55,662 nt of DNA from an uncultured Gammaproteobacteria bacterium (lineage in GTDB: Bacteria > Pseudomonadota > Gammaproteobacteria > Arenicellales > CAJQKF01), in contig CAJQKF010000126.1 in NCBI GenBank assembly GCA_905478855.1, forward strand, positions 1 through 55,662, read 5' to 3'. The number at the start of each line of letters is the position of its first letter. Positions within the stretch are counted from its first letter, which is position 1. Below are positions 1-8,390 of the stretch, in pieces. A program made the position numbers and the translations under genes. The notes beneath the pieces are model-generated. The model was not told where the DNA came from. It ran no database searches and was given only the letters and a program-made list of their open reading frames with translations.

Positions 1-212
1 CATCGAACGTTTTAATCGCACGGCGAGGCATGAATGGCTCGATATGCACCTCTTTAACTCAATAGAACAGGCTCAGCATCTAGCCACACAGTGGCTGTGG
101 ACGTACAATAATGAACGACCACACTCAACAATAGGTGGCATCACACCACGGATGAAACTTCTACAACTTAACCCTTCTACTTAAAACTGCGGTTATAAAT
201 GGGGGGATTACA
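1..212 (+). mobile_element. Right end of an IS3-family insertion sequence
   Basis: The transposase fragment stops at 184. Just beyond it, 188-212 reads as a candidate right inverted repeat: its reverse complement begins TGTAATCCCCCC, and IS3 elements usually start TG and end CA with a C-run near the tip. The left end and any target duplication are outside the window, so the boundary at 212 is inferred. The bases after it lead to the potF-like gene without another gene. Confidence 0.45.
2..184 (+). CDS. IS3-family transposase (OrfB), C-terminal fragment
   Basis: The frame is open from the left edge and ends in TAA at 182-184; the 5' part lies outside the window. The 60 visible residues are the end of a DDE integrase core (rve). 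They include an IERFNRTARHEWLD stretch carrying the catalytic Glu region, then WTYNNERPHSTIGGITP, a hallmark of IS3-family OrfB near its C-terminus. The family catalyses cut-out/paste-in transposition through a circular intermediate. Whether the element is complete or active cannot be judged here. This piece was found by direct translation because it has no start codon in the window. Confidence 0.85.
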   Translation: MERFNRTARHEWLDMHLFNSIEQAQHLATQWLWTYNNERPHSTIGGITPRMKLLQLNPST

Positions 213-397
213 AAATCACTTGTCTAAAAGTCATCATCGTTTGCGTGGCCCAGAGTAAATTTCATATTTCGTCACGTGCTGAAAATTAATGATCGTATTA
301 GTTTGACCTATCGTCGTATTTCTGCTGATATTGTACCGTGGTTATCTGCTGTTTTTATAGATGCCTATTTTTGAGAGAATTTTAACTGGGGAAATCC

Positions 398-1513
398 ATG
401 AAAAGAATGTCAATTAAACCGACAAAGAGTGTTCTGGGCGCACTAACGCTTTCAGCCAGTCTGATCGCTGGCACAGCGTATGCTGCCGGAACACTTAATG
501 TTTATAACTGGGCCGAATATATTGGTGAGGAGACAATTGCCAATTTTGAAAAAGAATACGATATTAAGGTCACGTACGATAATTACGACTCCGTTGAAAC
601 TGTAGACGCCAAGCTATTGGCTGGGAATACGGGATATGACGTTGTGAGTCATTCCGGCAGTGCAATCGGACGACTGGTTCCTGCAAATATTTTGCACAAA
701 CTCGATAAGTCTAAGCTGAAAAATCTCGGACACATGCGCCCTGATATCATGGGACAACTTGATGCTAACTGGGACCCCGGTAACCAACACGTAATCCCTT
801 ATATGTGGGGTACCCATGGTGTTACCTATAATGAGGAGTTAATTCGTTCGGTATTACCTGATGCACCTATCGGCTCTATGGATCTGATTTTTAATCCAGC
901 TAATATGGAAAAGCTTGCTGAATGTGGAGTATCTTTTCTAGATTCACCAACGGATATTATTCCAATGGCACTGGCTCATCTAGGTCTGGATACCGCTTCG
1001 ACAAATAAGGCTGATTATGATGCTGTTGGAGAAATGTTGGAAAAGGTTCGACCTTATATAAAGACTTTTGATAACTATGCGTATCAACGCATGCCAGAAA
1101 AAGAGTTTTGTGTGTCTGTAACGTGGGGGCCAGATGGCTTGTTAGCGCTTTCAGGTGCAGAGGAAGCTGGAACCGATGTAAAGCTTGACTTCTTTGCGCC
1201 TCCTGGGCAAGGCAAAGCGAACCTTTGGGTAGATGGCTGGATAATCCCTGCGGATGCCAAGAATTTGGATAATGCATATTTGTTTCTGGATTATATGATG
1301 CGTCCAGATGTGGCTGCAGGTGATTCCAATTACACTTGGTATGCCAATGCCAATAAAGATTCGTTTGATATGGTTGATGAAGCTGTAACCAGTAGCCCTG
1401 CTGCATACCCTCCAAAGGAAGCGGTTGAACAAATGTATACACTGGCTGTTGTTCCGCTAAAGACTGAGCGTGTACGCACACGTACTTGGACAAGATTCAA
1501 GTCTGGTCAATAA
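398..1513 (+). CDS. potF: Putrescine-type polyamine ABC transporter, periplasmic binding protein (PotF-like)
   Basis: 371 residues, close to E. coli PotF (370). A Sec signal peptide covers about residues 1-29, ending AYA before the mature NVYNWAEY start. It binds polyamine in the periplasm and hands it to the PotGHI-type membrane complex encoded next. Compared with the PotF ligand residues I recall, Trp38, Trp243, Asp246, Asp279 and Tyr315 are in place. The Ser-Asp pair after the first Trp is Ala39-Glu40, and the Glu185 position is Thr. The C-terminal RVRTRTWTRFKSG end matches PotF. ATG 398 is preceded by GGGGAA at good spacing. First gene of a five- or six-gene run. Specificity (putrescine, spermidine or another cation) is open. 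Confidence 0.9.
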   Translation: MKRMSIKPTKSVLGALTLSASLIAGTAYAAGTLNVYNWAEYIGEETIANFEKEYDIKVTYDNYDSVETVDAKLLAGNTGYDVVSHSGSAIGRLVPANILHKLDKSKLKNLGHMRPDIMGQLDANWDPGNQHVIPYMWGTHGVTYNEELIRSVLPDAPIGSMDLIFNPANMEKLAECGVSFLDSPTDIIPMALAHLGLDTASTNKADYDAVGEMLEKVRPYIKTFDNYAYQRMPEKEFCVSVTWGPDGLLALSGAEEAGTDVKLDFFAPPGQGKANLWVDGWIIPADAKNLDNAYLFLDYMMRPDVAAGDSNYTWYANANKDSFDMVDEAVTSSPAAYPPKEAVEQMYTLAVVPLKTERVRTRTWTRFKSGQ

Positions 1514-1527
1514 TATTTGAACAACGG

Positions 1528-1557
1528 GAAGAAGTCGGCTTAATCACCGGCTTCTTC
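1528..1557 (+). other. Intercistronic hairpin after potF
   Basis: GAAGAAGTCGG (1528-1538) pairs with CCGGCTTCTTC (1547-1557), 11 pairs with one G-T wobble and an 8-base loop. No U-run follows. It sits between the binding-protein gene and the ATPase gene, where such stems commonly protect the upstream message or damp downstream expression so that the binding protein is made in excess. Confidence 0.6.
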
Positions 1558-1583
1558 GTCACGTGTCACTGTAGCAATGATTA

Positions 1584-2729
1584 ATGAGTAATAATATAGA
1601 TTTTTCGGAGCGCCCCTGGCTGGATCCGGAAGCCGAGCCATTTATTCGAATTCAAGGATTAACTAAAAATTTTGGAGCGTTTACAGCAGTAGATAGTGTA
1701 GACCTTGATATTTATAAAGGCGAACTCTTCTCCTTACTGGGTGGCTCTGGTTGTGGCAAAACAACATTGCTGAGAATGCTTGCAGGTTTCGAAACACCTT
1801 CTGCTGGGCGAGTGTTTATAGACGGAACGGATATGACGGATGTGCCGCCATATGAGCGACCGGTGAATATGATGTTTCAGTCCTATGCGTTGTTTCCCCA
1901 CATGAATGTAGAAGCGAATGTGGCCTATGGCCTGAAGAGAGATGGTGTGGCGAAGGGTGAGATCAAGCGACGTGTCCACGACATGCTGGAAATGGTTGAG
2001 CTTGGTATATTTTCGAAACGAAAACCTCATCAGTTATCTGGTGGGCAGAGACAACGTGTTGCGTTGGCTCGATCGTTAGTCAAAAAGCCTAAGGTTTTAT
2101 TGCTGGATGAGCCTTTAGGAGCTCTGGATAAGCGCCTGCGTGAGCAAACTCAGTTTGAATTGATGAATATACAGGATGAGCTTGGTGTCACGTTCGTGGT
2201 AGTAACTCATGATCAGGAAGAAGCGATGACGTTGTCCACTCGAATTGCGGTTATGGATGAAGGACAGTTTGTGCAAATAGGAACACCTACCGAAATCTAC
2301 GAGTATCCAGATAATCGTTTTGTAGCGAACTTTATTGGTTCAGCTAATATGTTTGAAGGTCGTGTACAAAAACGTGTGGATAAAAATCTAGTGGTTAATG
2401 TTCCCGCGTTGAAGGGGGAGTTGATTGTTGAATATAGTGCTGAGATAGCCGATGGTAGTAAGGTTTGGTTAGCAATACGGCCGGAAAAAATGTCCATATC
2501 AACAACACTAACGGATACGAATTCAGTGAACGTTCTTAGTGGAATTGTCCACGATATTGGTTATCTGGGCAGTATGTCTACCTACAGAATAGAGTTGGAA
2601 GATAAGAAAATTATTGATATCACATACCCGAATCAACATCGTCCCCGTGATGGCAAGCATTTGGCTGAGTGGGACGATAAGGTTTATCTGAAATTTGATC
2701 CATCTAATGTTGTATTACTAACCCGATGA
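1584..2729 (+). CDS. potG: Polyamine ABC transporter ATP-binding protein (PotG/PotA-like)
   Basis: 381 residues. The ABC domain has Walker A GGSGCGKT (about 53-60), Q-loop Gln99, signature LSGGQ (151-155), Walker B VLLLDEP (171-177) and the switch His209. A C-terminal TOBE-type regulatory region follows (about 290-380). It hydrolyses ATP on the cytoplasmic face to drive polyamine import. It lies 70 bases after potF, and its stop overlaps the next start as ATGA. Length and the PotG-like N-terminal extension before the ABC core fit the putrescine system better than PotA, but the two are hard to separate by eye. Confidence 0.92.
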   Translation: MSNNIDFSERPWLDPEAEPFIRIQGLTKNFGAFTAVDSVDLDIYKGELFSLLGGSGCGKTTLLRMLAGFETPSAGRVFIDGTDMTDVPPYERPVNMMFQSYALFPHMNVEANVAYGLKRDGVAKGEIKRRVHDMLEMVELGIFSKRKPHQLSGGQRQRVALARSLVKKPKVLLLDEPLGALDKRLREQTQFELMNIQDELGVTFVVVTHDQEEAMTLSTRIAVMDEGQFVQIGTPTEIYEYPDNRFVANFIGSANMFEGRVQKRVDKNLVVNVPALKGELIVEYSAEIADGSKVWLAIRPEKMSISTTLTDTNSVNVLSGIVHDIGYLGSMSTYRIELEDKKIIDITYPNQHRPRDGKHLAEWDDKVYLKFDPSNVVLLTR

Positions 2730-3676
2730 ATGAAGATCTGATAGCAATACAGGACGAACATAAAGCTTCTTTTTTCGTTCGGTTATCGCGATCTTTACAG
2801 AGTAGTTGGAAATCGATAGTTGTTGCGATCCCGTTTTTTTGGCTATTGTTTTTTTTTCTCGTACCTTTTTTAATCGTATTGAAGATCAGTGTTGCTGAAG
2901 CGTTAATTGCCAGTCCGCCGTTTAGTCCTTTGCTTGATTGGAGCGAGGATGGCATCGTTATGATACGTCTTGTTTTTGACAACTTTACTTATCTTTGGGA
3001 AGACGATCTTTACGTTATAACTTATATCAACTCGGTCAAAATTTCGACTATATCAACTCTTATATGTTTGTTGATCGGTTATCCAATAGCCTATGGCATA
3101 GTCCGCTCTCCGCCGACTACGAGAAATATTTTATTACTGCTCATTATTTTACCGTTTTGGACTTCATTCTTACTTAGAGTTTATGCTTGGATGGGGCTTT
3201 TGGCGGATCAGGGAACAATTAATAATTTCCTAATTTGGCTTGGACTAATCGAGAAGCCTTTGCGAATGATGTATTCGGAATTCGCCGTATATGTTGGAAT
3301 AGTTTATACCTACCTGCCGTTCATGATTTTGCCCCTTTATGCGAATATGGAGAAGCTGGATATGACATTGCACGAGGCTGCAGCGGATTTGGGAGCGAAA
3401 CCCACCATTACGTTTTTCAGTGTTACGTTGCCATTGACGATGCCAGGAATTGTAGCGGGGTCACTTCTGGTATTCATACCTGCGACTGGGGAGTTCGTTA
3501 TCCCCGATTTATTGGGCGGTGGAAACGTATTGATGATCGGACGTGTGCTGTTTAATGAATTTAACTCTAATAATGATTGGCCGGTCGCCTCTGCAGTGGC
3601 TATTGCTCTGTTGCTATTGTTAGTCATACCGATGATGATCTATCAACACATTCAGGGTAAGGAAAACCAACCATAA
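2726..3676 (+). CDS. potH: Polyamine ABC transporter permease (PotH/PotB-like)
   Basis: 316 residues with about six hydrophobic segments, the first at about 33-55 after a cytoplasmic N-terminus. The conserved EAA loop, HEAAADLGAKP, lies about two thirds along and contacts the ATPase. It forms one half of the membrane channel with the next gene product. The start overlaps the potG-like stop by four bases, which implies translational coupling. BPD_transp_1 family. Confidence 0.9.
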   Translation: MNEDLIAIQDEHKASFFVRLSRSLQSSWKSIVVAIPFFWLLFFFLVPFLIVLKISVAEALIASPPFSPLLDWSEDGIVMIRLVFDNFTYLWEDDLYVITYINSVKISTISTLICLLIGYPIAYGIVRSPPTTRNILLLLIILPFWTSFLLRVYAWMGLLADQGTINNFLIWLGLIEKPLRMMYSEFAVYVGIVYTYLPFMILPLYANMEKLDMTLHEAAADLGAKPTITFFSVTLPLTMPGIVAGSLLVFIPATGEFVIPDLLGGGNVLMIGRVLFNEFNSNNDWPVASAVAIALLLLLVIPMMIYQHIQGKENQP

Positions 3677-3682
3677 CTATCC

Positions 3683-4534
3683 ATGAAGAAAAAAAGATCG
3701 ACATTCATTTTCAGTATGCTTTGTTTCGGTTTTACGTTCTTATACGTGCCGATGGTTTTATTGATTGTTTATTCATTTAACTATTCCAAAATTGTTCCTG
3801 TTTGGGGCGGTTGGTCAACTCGTTGGTATACAGTACTTTTTGAAAGTGAGGAAGTCTGGGCAGCTATTACTTTAAGTCTTAAAATAGCCTTAATGAATGC
3901 CACCTTCGCAACCATGCTTGGCGCGCTTGCTGGATTGGCATTGGTTCGTTTCAAAAGCTTTCGTGGTCGTACTCTTTTTGGTGGGATGATTTCAGCACCA
4001 TTGGTTATGCCTGAAGTTATAACCGGTTTATCTTTATTGTTGTTGTTTATCACTCTGGGGCAGCTTATCGGTTGGCCAACTAATCGCGGAATAACCACGA
4101 TTACAATTGCGCACATAACATTCTCAATGGCATATGTAGCGGTTATTATTCAATCTAGACTGACCGGATTGGATCAATCTCTAGAAGAAGCGGCTGAAGA
4201 CTTAGGTGCAAAACCTTTTCGTGTATTAATAGATATTACGTTACCTCTGCTGGCACCAGGGCTATTAGCCGGCTGGCTATTGGCCTTTACGTTATCTATT
4301 GATGATCTCGTTATTGCAAGTTTTGTTTCGGGACCAGGAGCTAATACTCTGCCCATGTTAATATACTCCCGAGTTCGTCTGGGACTCCGACCGGATATTA
4401 ATGCGATGGCAACAATAATAATTATAGTGGTCGCGATCGGAGTATGTCTGGCCGGTTGGCTAATGATGCGTCAGGAGCGACAACGTCAACGTGATATGCA
4501 GTTGGCGTCCGGCGATAATATAAAACAAGATTAA
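3683..4534 (+). CDS. potI: Polyamine ABC transporter permease (PotI/PotC-like)
   Basis: 283 residues, about six membrane segments, with the EAA loop EEAAEDLGAKP near residue 170. The N-terminal stretch with YSFNYSK and WGGWSTRWY is typical of PotI/PotC. It pairs with the PotH-like permease encoded six bases upstream. A charged tail (RQERQRQRD) follows the last membrane helix. It completes a full four-part importer. Confidence 0.9.
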   Translation: MKKKRSTFIFSMLCFGFTFLYVPMVLLIVYSFNYSKIVPVWGGWSTRWYTVLFESEEVWAAITLSLKIALMNATFATMLGALAGLALVRFKSFRGRTLFGGMISAPLVMPEVITGLSLLLLFITLGQLIGWPTNRGITTITIAHITFSMAYVAVIIQSRLTGLDQSLEEAAEDLGAKPFRVLIDITLPLLAPGLLAGWLLAFTLSIDDLVIASFVSGPGANTLPMLIYSRVRLGLRPDINAMATIIIIVVAIGVCLAGWLMMRQERQRQRDMQLASGDNIKQD

Positions 4535-4553
4535 TAGCTCCAAGGATTCTTTT

Positions 4554-5372
4554 GTGATCAATGTTACGGGATTGACTATTTACCCCATAAAATCGACCTT
4601 TGGGGTTGATCTTGAATGGACTAGTATTGAAAAAAGAGGATTACAGTATGATCGGCGAATGTCTCTTTTCTCAACGGAGCACAAACAGATTACAGGTCGA
4701 GACTTTCCTGCATTACTCGATGTGACTTGTCGAATAGATACTGATTGCATCGTTATCTCGGCTCCGAATCAAGTGGATCTCGTTATAGATGATAGTGCCT
4801 GGACCGGTGATAAGGTGAACGTAACAGTTTTCGATGATCCTGCAGTAGGTGTTGTCGCAAATTCTATTGTTTGTAAATGGTTTAAGACGTACCTGAATAC
4901 TGAGTGCCGGCTGTTGTTAATTGATGATAGGGGACAACGTGTTTTACCAACCAGTGTTGGTGGGCAGCCAGGTGATATTGTAAGTTTTGCTGATGAATGC
5001 CCAATCTTATTAGTTTCAGCTGAAAGTCTTGATGACTTAAATGGCAGGCTTGAACATTCGATTCCTATGTCACGTTTCAGACCTAATATTGTGGTAAAAA
5101 GTGGCGAAGCGTTTTCTGAAGATCAATGGAAGACGATTGTTATTGGTGATACAGAGTTTGAGGTAATGCAGCAATGCCAACGCTGTGTTTTTACTACTAT
5201 AGATTTGGAAACGAAAGAGAAACACCCGCAGCAAGAGCCGTTGAGAACCCTCTCTACTTATCGTCGTCATGTAGATGGTGGAGTGGCATTTGGTGTGCAT
5301 TTAGTGTGTAGAGCGCCCGGAACGATTCGTGTTGGTGATCCGGTTATTGTGACGTCACGGTTAACGATATGA
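4554..5372 (+). CDS. MOSC-domain protein, YcbX-like without ferredoxin domain
   Basis: 272 residues from a GTG start 19 bases after the permease gene. An N-terminal MOSC_N beta-barrel (about 1-120) begins INVTGLTIYPIKS and is followed by the MOSC core. The RFRPNIVV block (174-181) and the CQRC pair with Cys208 and Cys211 match YcbX, where the Cys is thought to bind molybdenum cofactor. YcbX has a C-terminal 2Fe-2S domain that is absent here. YcbX-type proteins reduce N-hydroxylated bases, so this one would need an outside electron donor. Its place in the polyamine operon may hint at N-hydroxylated amine handling, which is inference only. Confidence 0.85.
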   Translation: MINVTGLTIYPIKSTFGVDLEWTSIEKRGLQYDRRMSLFSTEHKQITGRDFPALLDVTCRIDTDCIVISAPNQVDLVIDDSAWTGDKVNVTVFDDPAVGVVANSIVCKWFKTYLNTECRLLLIDDRGQRVLPTSVGGQPGDIVSFADECPILLVSAESLDDLNGRLEHSIPMSRFRPNIVVKSGEAFSEDQWKTIVIGDTEFEVMQQCQRCVFTTIDLETKEKHPQQEPLRTLSTYRRHVDGGVAFGVHLVCRAPGTIRVGDPVIVTSRLTI

Positions 5373-6025
5373 GTATGGAAATTTACTGGATTAGCGGCAG
5401 CGCACCGGCCTGGCGTGTGATTATGATGGCAGAATATAAACAATTAGATTATCAGTCAATTGTACTTGAAACCTCTAAAAAACAACAAAAGGAACCGTGG
5501 TTCTTAAACCTGAATCCACGAGGACAAATTCCGTTATTGAAGCACGATGACGTAGTCGTTACTGAGTCCTTGGCGATAATGCATTATTTGGAGAATGCGT
5601 TTTCGACTCCTCCATTGTTTGGTAAAACGCCAGCAGAAGTTGCCTCTATCGAACAAAGCATTTTTGAAATTCTTAGTTATGTCGACAAGCCTGTCGCTGA
5701 TTTTGTGCAGCCTGTTTTTCGTAATAAGATTGTGCAATTCAGGGATTTATTGGATGGTGTTGCTACTAAAATCCTTAAAGAACTCAGTCTTTTAGAAAGT
5801 AAACTTAGCAAGACTGATTGGCTGCAAGGAGGGTTTTCTGCTGCGGATATCGTTTTAACACCGACTATGCAGCGACTGTATCGAGGCATTGCACAGGCTC
5901 CGGAACTTTCTAAAGAGATTGGTCTTAATAAGTTGAGTGAAGATTTTCCCGCGTTACACGGTTGGAGATCTCGGGTCGAAAAACTTCCTGCTTTTATCGC
6001 AAGTTTTCCACCACATTGGAATTAA
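5369..6025 (+). CDS. Glutathione S-transferase family protein
   Basis: 218 residues. The thioredoxin-like N-domain (about 4-80) carries the cis-Pro motif GQIPLL and the glutathione-binding ESLAI pair; an alpha-helical C-domain follows. A Ser in SGSAPAW is the likely activating residue. The ATG overlaps the MOSC gene stop by four bases, so the two are translated together. The reaction and substrate cannot be named. It is the last gene of the plus-strand run. Confidence 0.85.
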   Translation: MSMEIYWISGSAPAWRVIMMAEYKQLDYQSIVLETSKKQQKEPWFLNLNPRGQIPLLKHDDVVVTESLAIMHYLENAFSTPPLFGKTPAEVASIEQSIFEILSYVDKPVADFVQPVFRNKIVQFRDLLDGVATKILKELSLLESKLSKTDWLQGGFSAADIVLTPTMQRLYRGIAQAPELSKEIGLNKLSEDFPALHGWRSRVEKLPAFIASFPPHWN

Positions 6026-6148
6026 CGAAACACGAATTAGATCGTTTATCCTGTTGGGCGTGTGGTTGCCTTACTGCCTGTAATTAATTTCTATTTAATC
6101 ACTATTAGTAATGCCTTTTTGAGTGCTAATGCTCGATAAAAACAGAGT

Positions 6149-6178
6149 ATTAGAGATTCGAAGATTCGAATCTCTAAT
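6149..6178. terminator. Perfect hairpin between convergent genes
   Basis: ATTAGAGATTCGAA (6149-6162) and TTCGAATCTCTAAT (6165-6178) are exact inverted copies, 14 bases each with two bases between them. It lies between the GST gene (plus) and the permease gene (minus), 11 bases past the latter's stop. On the minus strand it is followed by a TTTTT run (about 6138-6142), so it probably ends the minus-strand transporter message. On the plus strand no strong T-run follows. Confidence 0.6.
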
Positions 6179-6189
6179 TTAGACGCTGT

Positions 6190-7356
6190 TTATTTATATG
6201 GATCTGCGGCGTCTCTTAAGCCATCGCCAAAGAAGTTAAACGCTAATATTGTCACTATTACAGGTAGTACTGGAAACATTAGCCACGGATAAAGTGCGAC
6301 TACGTTTATATTTTGTGCTTCATTCAGCAATACTCCCCAACTTGTAACGGGAGGACGTAGTCCTAACCCTAAAAAGCTTAACGCGGTTTCACCCAGTATC
6401 ATTGCGGGAATAGATAGGGATGCCGATGCTATCAGATGGCTCAAAAAACCAGGTAGCAAGTGTCGAAAAATAATGCGTTTAGGTTTTGCTCCCATCATTA
6501 CCGCAGCCGTGCAGTAGTCCTCCTCCCTAAGTGAGAGTAATTTCGATCGTACGGCCCTAGCTAGCCCTGTCCAGTCGAGCAGGGCAAGGATTACGGTTAT
6601 GCCAAGAAACACCAGCAAAGGGCTCCAGGTGACCGGTAAAATTGCTGACAGAGCCATCCACAGAGGAAGTTCTGGAAAAGATCTTAGTATTTCGATAAGT
6701 CGTTGTATTAAATTATCTACAATACCGCCGTAATATCCAGCTATCCCTCCGATTACGATTCCCAGTGTAAAACTAATTATGATTCCAACTAAACCGATGG
6801 TGAGCGATATTCGGGCACCATAGAAGGTGCGGGAAAGAAGGTCTCTGCCAAGACGATCGGTACCGACAAAGTAGGCTGTTCCGCCTTTCGCAGGACAGAC
6901 TATATGAAACGAGCTTTCGACTAAGCCCCAAAAGTTATATTTATCAGCCGAACAGAAAAAACGTAATTTCTGTATTTTCTTTGGGTCAGCAGTGTATTCC
7001 CGCTTCAAATTGGTCATGTTGAGTGTGAATTTATATCCATACACAAACGGACCAACAAATTCCCCTTCATGAAACAAGTGGGGCATTTGTGGGGGCGCAT
7101 AAATATGTTTTGCATCCCGTGTCTCAAGATTATAGGGCGCAAGGATTTCTGCAAAGGCCACTGAAAAATAGAGAACGAGTAATATCAGACCCGAAAATAA
7201 GGCAAGTTTATGTCGCTTTAATTTCCACCACATTAACTTCCATTGCGAAGCAAGGTAAAATTGTTCCTGTTCGGGAGTGAGTTTTTCAACAGAAAATGGG
7301 TCGAATGGTTCTTTCGAAACAAAATGTTCAAGCTGCCGGAAACGGGATTCCATCAT
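6190..7356 (-). CDS. Peptide-type ABC transporter permease (OppC/DppC family, long form)
   Basis: 388 residues against about 300 for classic OppC. After a first membrane helix (about 52-72) there is a periplasmic insert of about 90 residues with two Cys (135 and 154). The standard GTDRLGRDLLSR motif and about five more helices follow, with an EAA-type loop AVMMGAKPKRI. It forms the channel with the upstream OppB-like permease; its start overlaps that gene's stop as ATGA. Last gene of the minus-strand operon. Substrate (peptide, opine, other) is unknown. Confidence 0.9.
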   Translation of the reverse strand: MMESRFRQLEHFVSKEPFDPFSVEKLTPEQEQFYLASQWKLMWWKLKRHKLALFSGLILLVLYFSVAFAEILAPYNLETRDAKHIYAPPQMPHLFHEGEFVGPFVYGYKFTLNMTNLKREYTADPKKIQKLRFFCSADKYNFWGLVESSFHIVCPAKGGTAYFVGTDRLGRDLLSRTFYGARISLTIGLVGIIISFTLGIVIGGIAGYYGGIVDNLIQRLIEILRSFPELPLWMALSAILPVTWSPLLVFLGITVILALLDWTGLARAVRSKLLSLREEDYCTAAVMMGAKPKRIIFRHLLPGFLSHLIASASLSIPAMILGETALSFLGLGLRPPVTSWGVLLNEAQNINVVALYPWLMFPVLPVIVTILAFNFFGDGLRDAADPYK

Positions 7357-8351
7357 TTTGCAGCACTCCCTTGTAAGCGAATACGTGGATCCAGCATTGC
7401 CAGAAGAATATCGGAAAGCAATACACCGAGCACGGTAAGCATTGCAAGAAACATTAGAAAAGAGCCGGCAAGGTACATGTCCTGACTTTGTAAAGACGTT
7501 AGCAACATGGGACCCGTAGTTGGCAGTGACAGCACTACCGCAACAATTTCTGCGCCAGAAATGACACTCGGTAAAATAGATCCGATATCAGCAATAAAAA
7601 AGTTAAGCGCCATTCGAAGGGGGTATTTCATAACCAATTTATACTCAGTCATGCCTTTTGCACGTGCTGTAGTAACGTACTGTTTCTGCAACTCATCAAG
7701 TAGGTTTGCTCGAAGTCGCCGAATCATTCCTGCGGTGCCAGAGGTACCAATAACCACAACTGGAATCCATAGGTGCTCTAGAACAGAGACAAATTTTCCC
7801 CACGACCAAGGAGCATCAATATATGTAGGATCCATTAATCCGCCTATAGATGTTCCGAAGTAAACATTAGCAAGATAAAGCATAACCAGTGCAAGTAGAA
7901 AATTTGGGACAGCTAATCCTATGAAACCTAGAAAGGTGAGGCCATAGTCCCCCCAACTATATTGATGGGTTGCCGAGTAAATTCCTATTGGAAAGGCGAT
8001 CATCCAAGTAAAAATGATAGTAACAAGGGACACTATCACCGTCAGTAGCATTCGATCGCCGACTACATCGGCAACAGGTAGTTCGTATTCAAATGAATAC
8101 CCTAGGTCCCCCTGTAGAAAACCCCATGCCCAGTTGATGTATTGTTCCCACATGGGCTTGTCGAGTCCGTACTCCTGTCGTAAAAACTCAATTTTTTGCG
8201 GATCAATAGATTCACCCTGAGATTTCAGCTCTGCGATGTGGCTTTCCAGATAATCGCCGGGTGGCAGTTGGATAATTACGAAGACGATAATGCTGATCGC
8301 GATCAAAGTCGGAATCATCAGTAGAATGCGTCGTAAAATATAATTCAGCAT
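7353..8351 (-). CDS. Peptide-type ABC transporter permease (OppB/DppB family)
   Basis: 332 residues. The start MLNYILRRILLMIPTL is a typical OppB opening helix. It is followed by a periplasmic segment with LRQEYGLDKPMWEQY, the family's conserved loop, and then about five more membrane helices with the EAA-type loop TARAKGMTEYKL. It partners the OppC-like protein, whose gene it overlaps by four bases. GAGAC before the ATG serves as a ribosome site. It lies 39 bases after the binding-protein gene. Confidence 0.92.
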   Translation of the reverse strand: MLNYILRRILLMIPTLIAISIIVFVIIQLPPGDYLESHIAELKSQGESIDPQKIEFLRQEYGLDKPMWEQYINWAWGFLQGDLGYSFEYELPVADVVGDRMLLTVIVSLVTIIFTWMIAFPIGIYSATHQYSWGDYGLTFLGFIGLAVPNFLLALVMLYLANVYFGTSIGGLMDPTYIDAPWSWGKFVSVLEHLWIPVVVIGTSGTAGMIRRLRANLLDELQKQYVTTARAKGMTEYKLVMKYPLRMALNFFIADIGSILPSVISGAEIVAVVLSLPTTGPMLLTSLQSQDMYLAGSFLMFLAMLTVLGVLLSDILLAMLDPRIRLQGSAAK

Positions 8352-8390
8352 AGTCGTCTCAGAAACTTTAGCAGCGGGGTGATCATTAAT

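Noticed and set aside
303..331. TTGACC as a -35 element for potF
   Set aside because: The hexamer 17 bases downstream (TGATAT) matches the -10 consensus poorly.
957..1493. 178-codon open frame antisense to potF
   Set aside because: It is a shadow of the PotF-like gene, has no ribosome site and translates to a sequence without domain or regular composition.
6149..6178. GATTCGAATC resembling a tRNA T-arm
   Set aside because: No acceptor, D or anticodon arms flank it; the match is a by-product of the palindrome.
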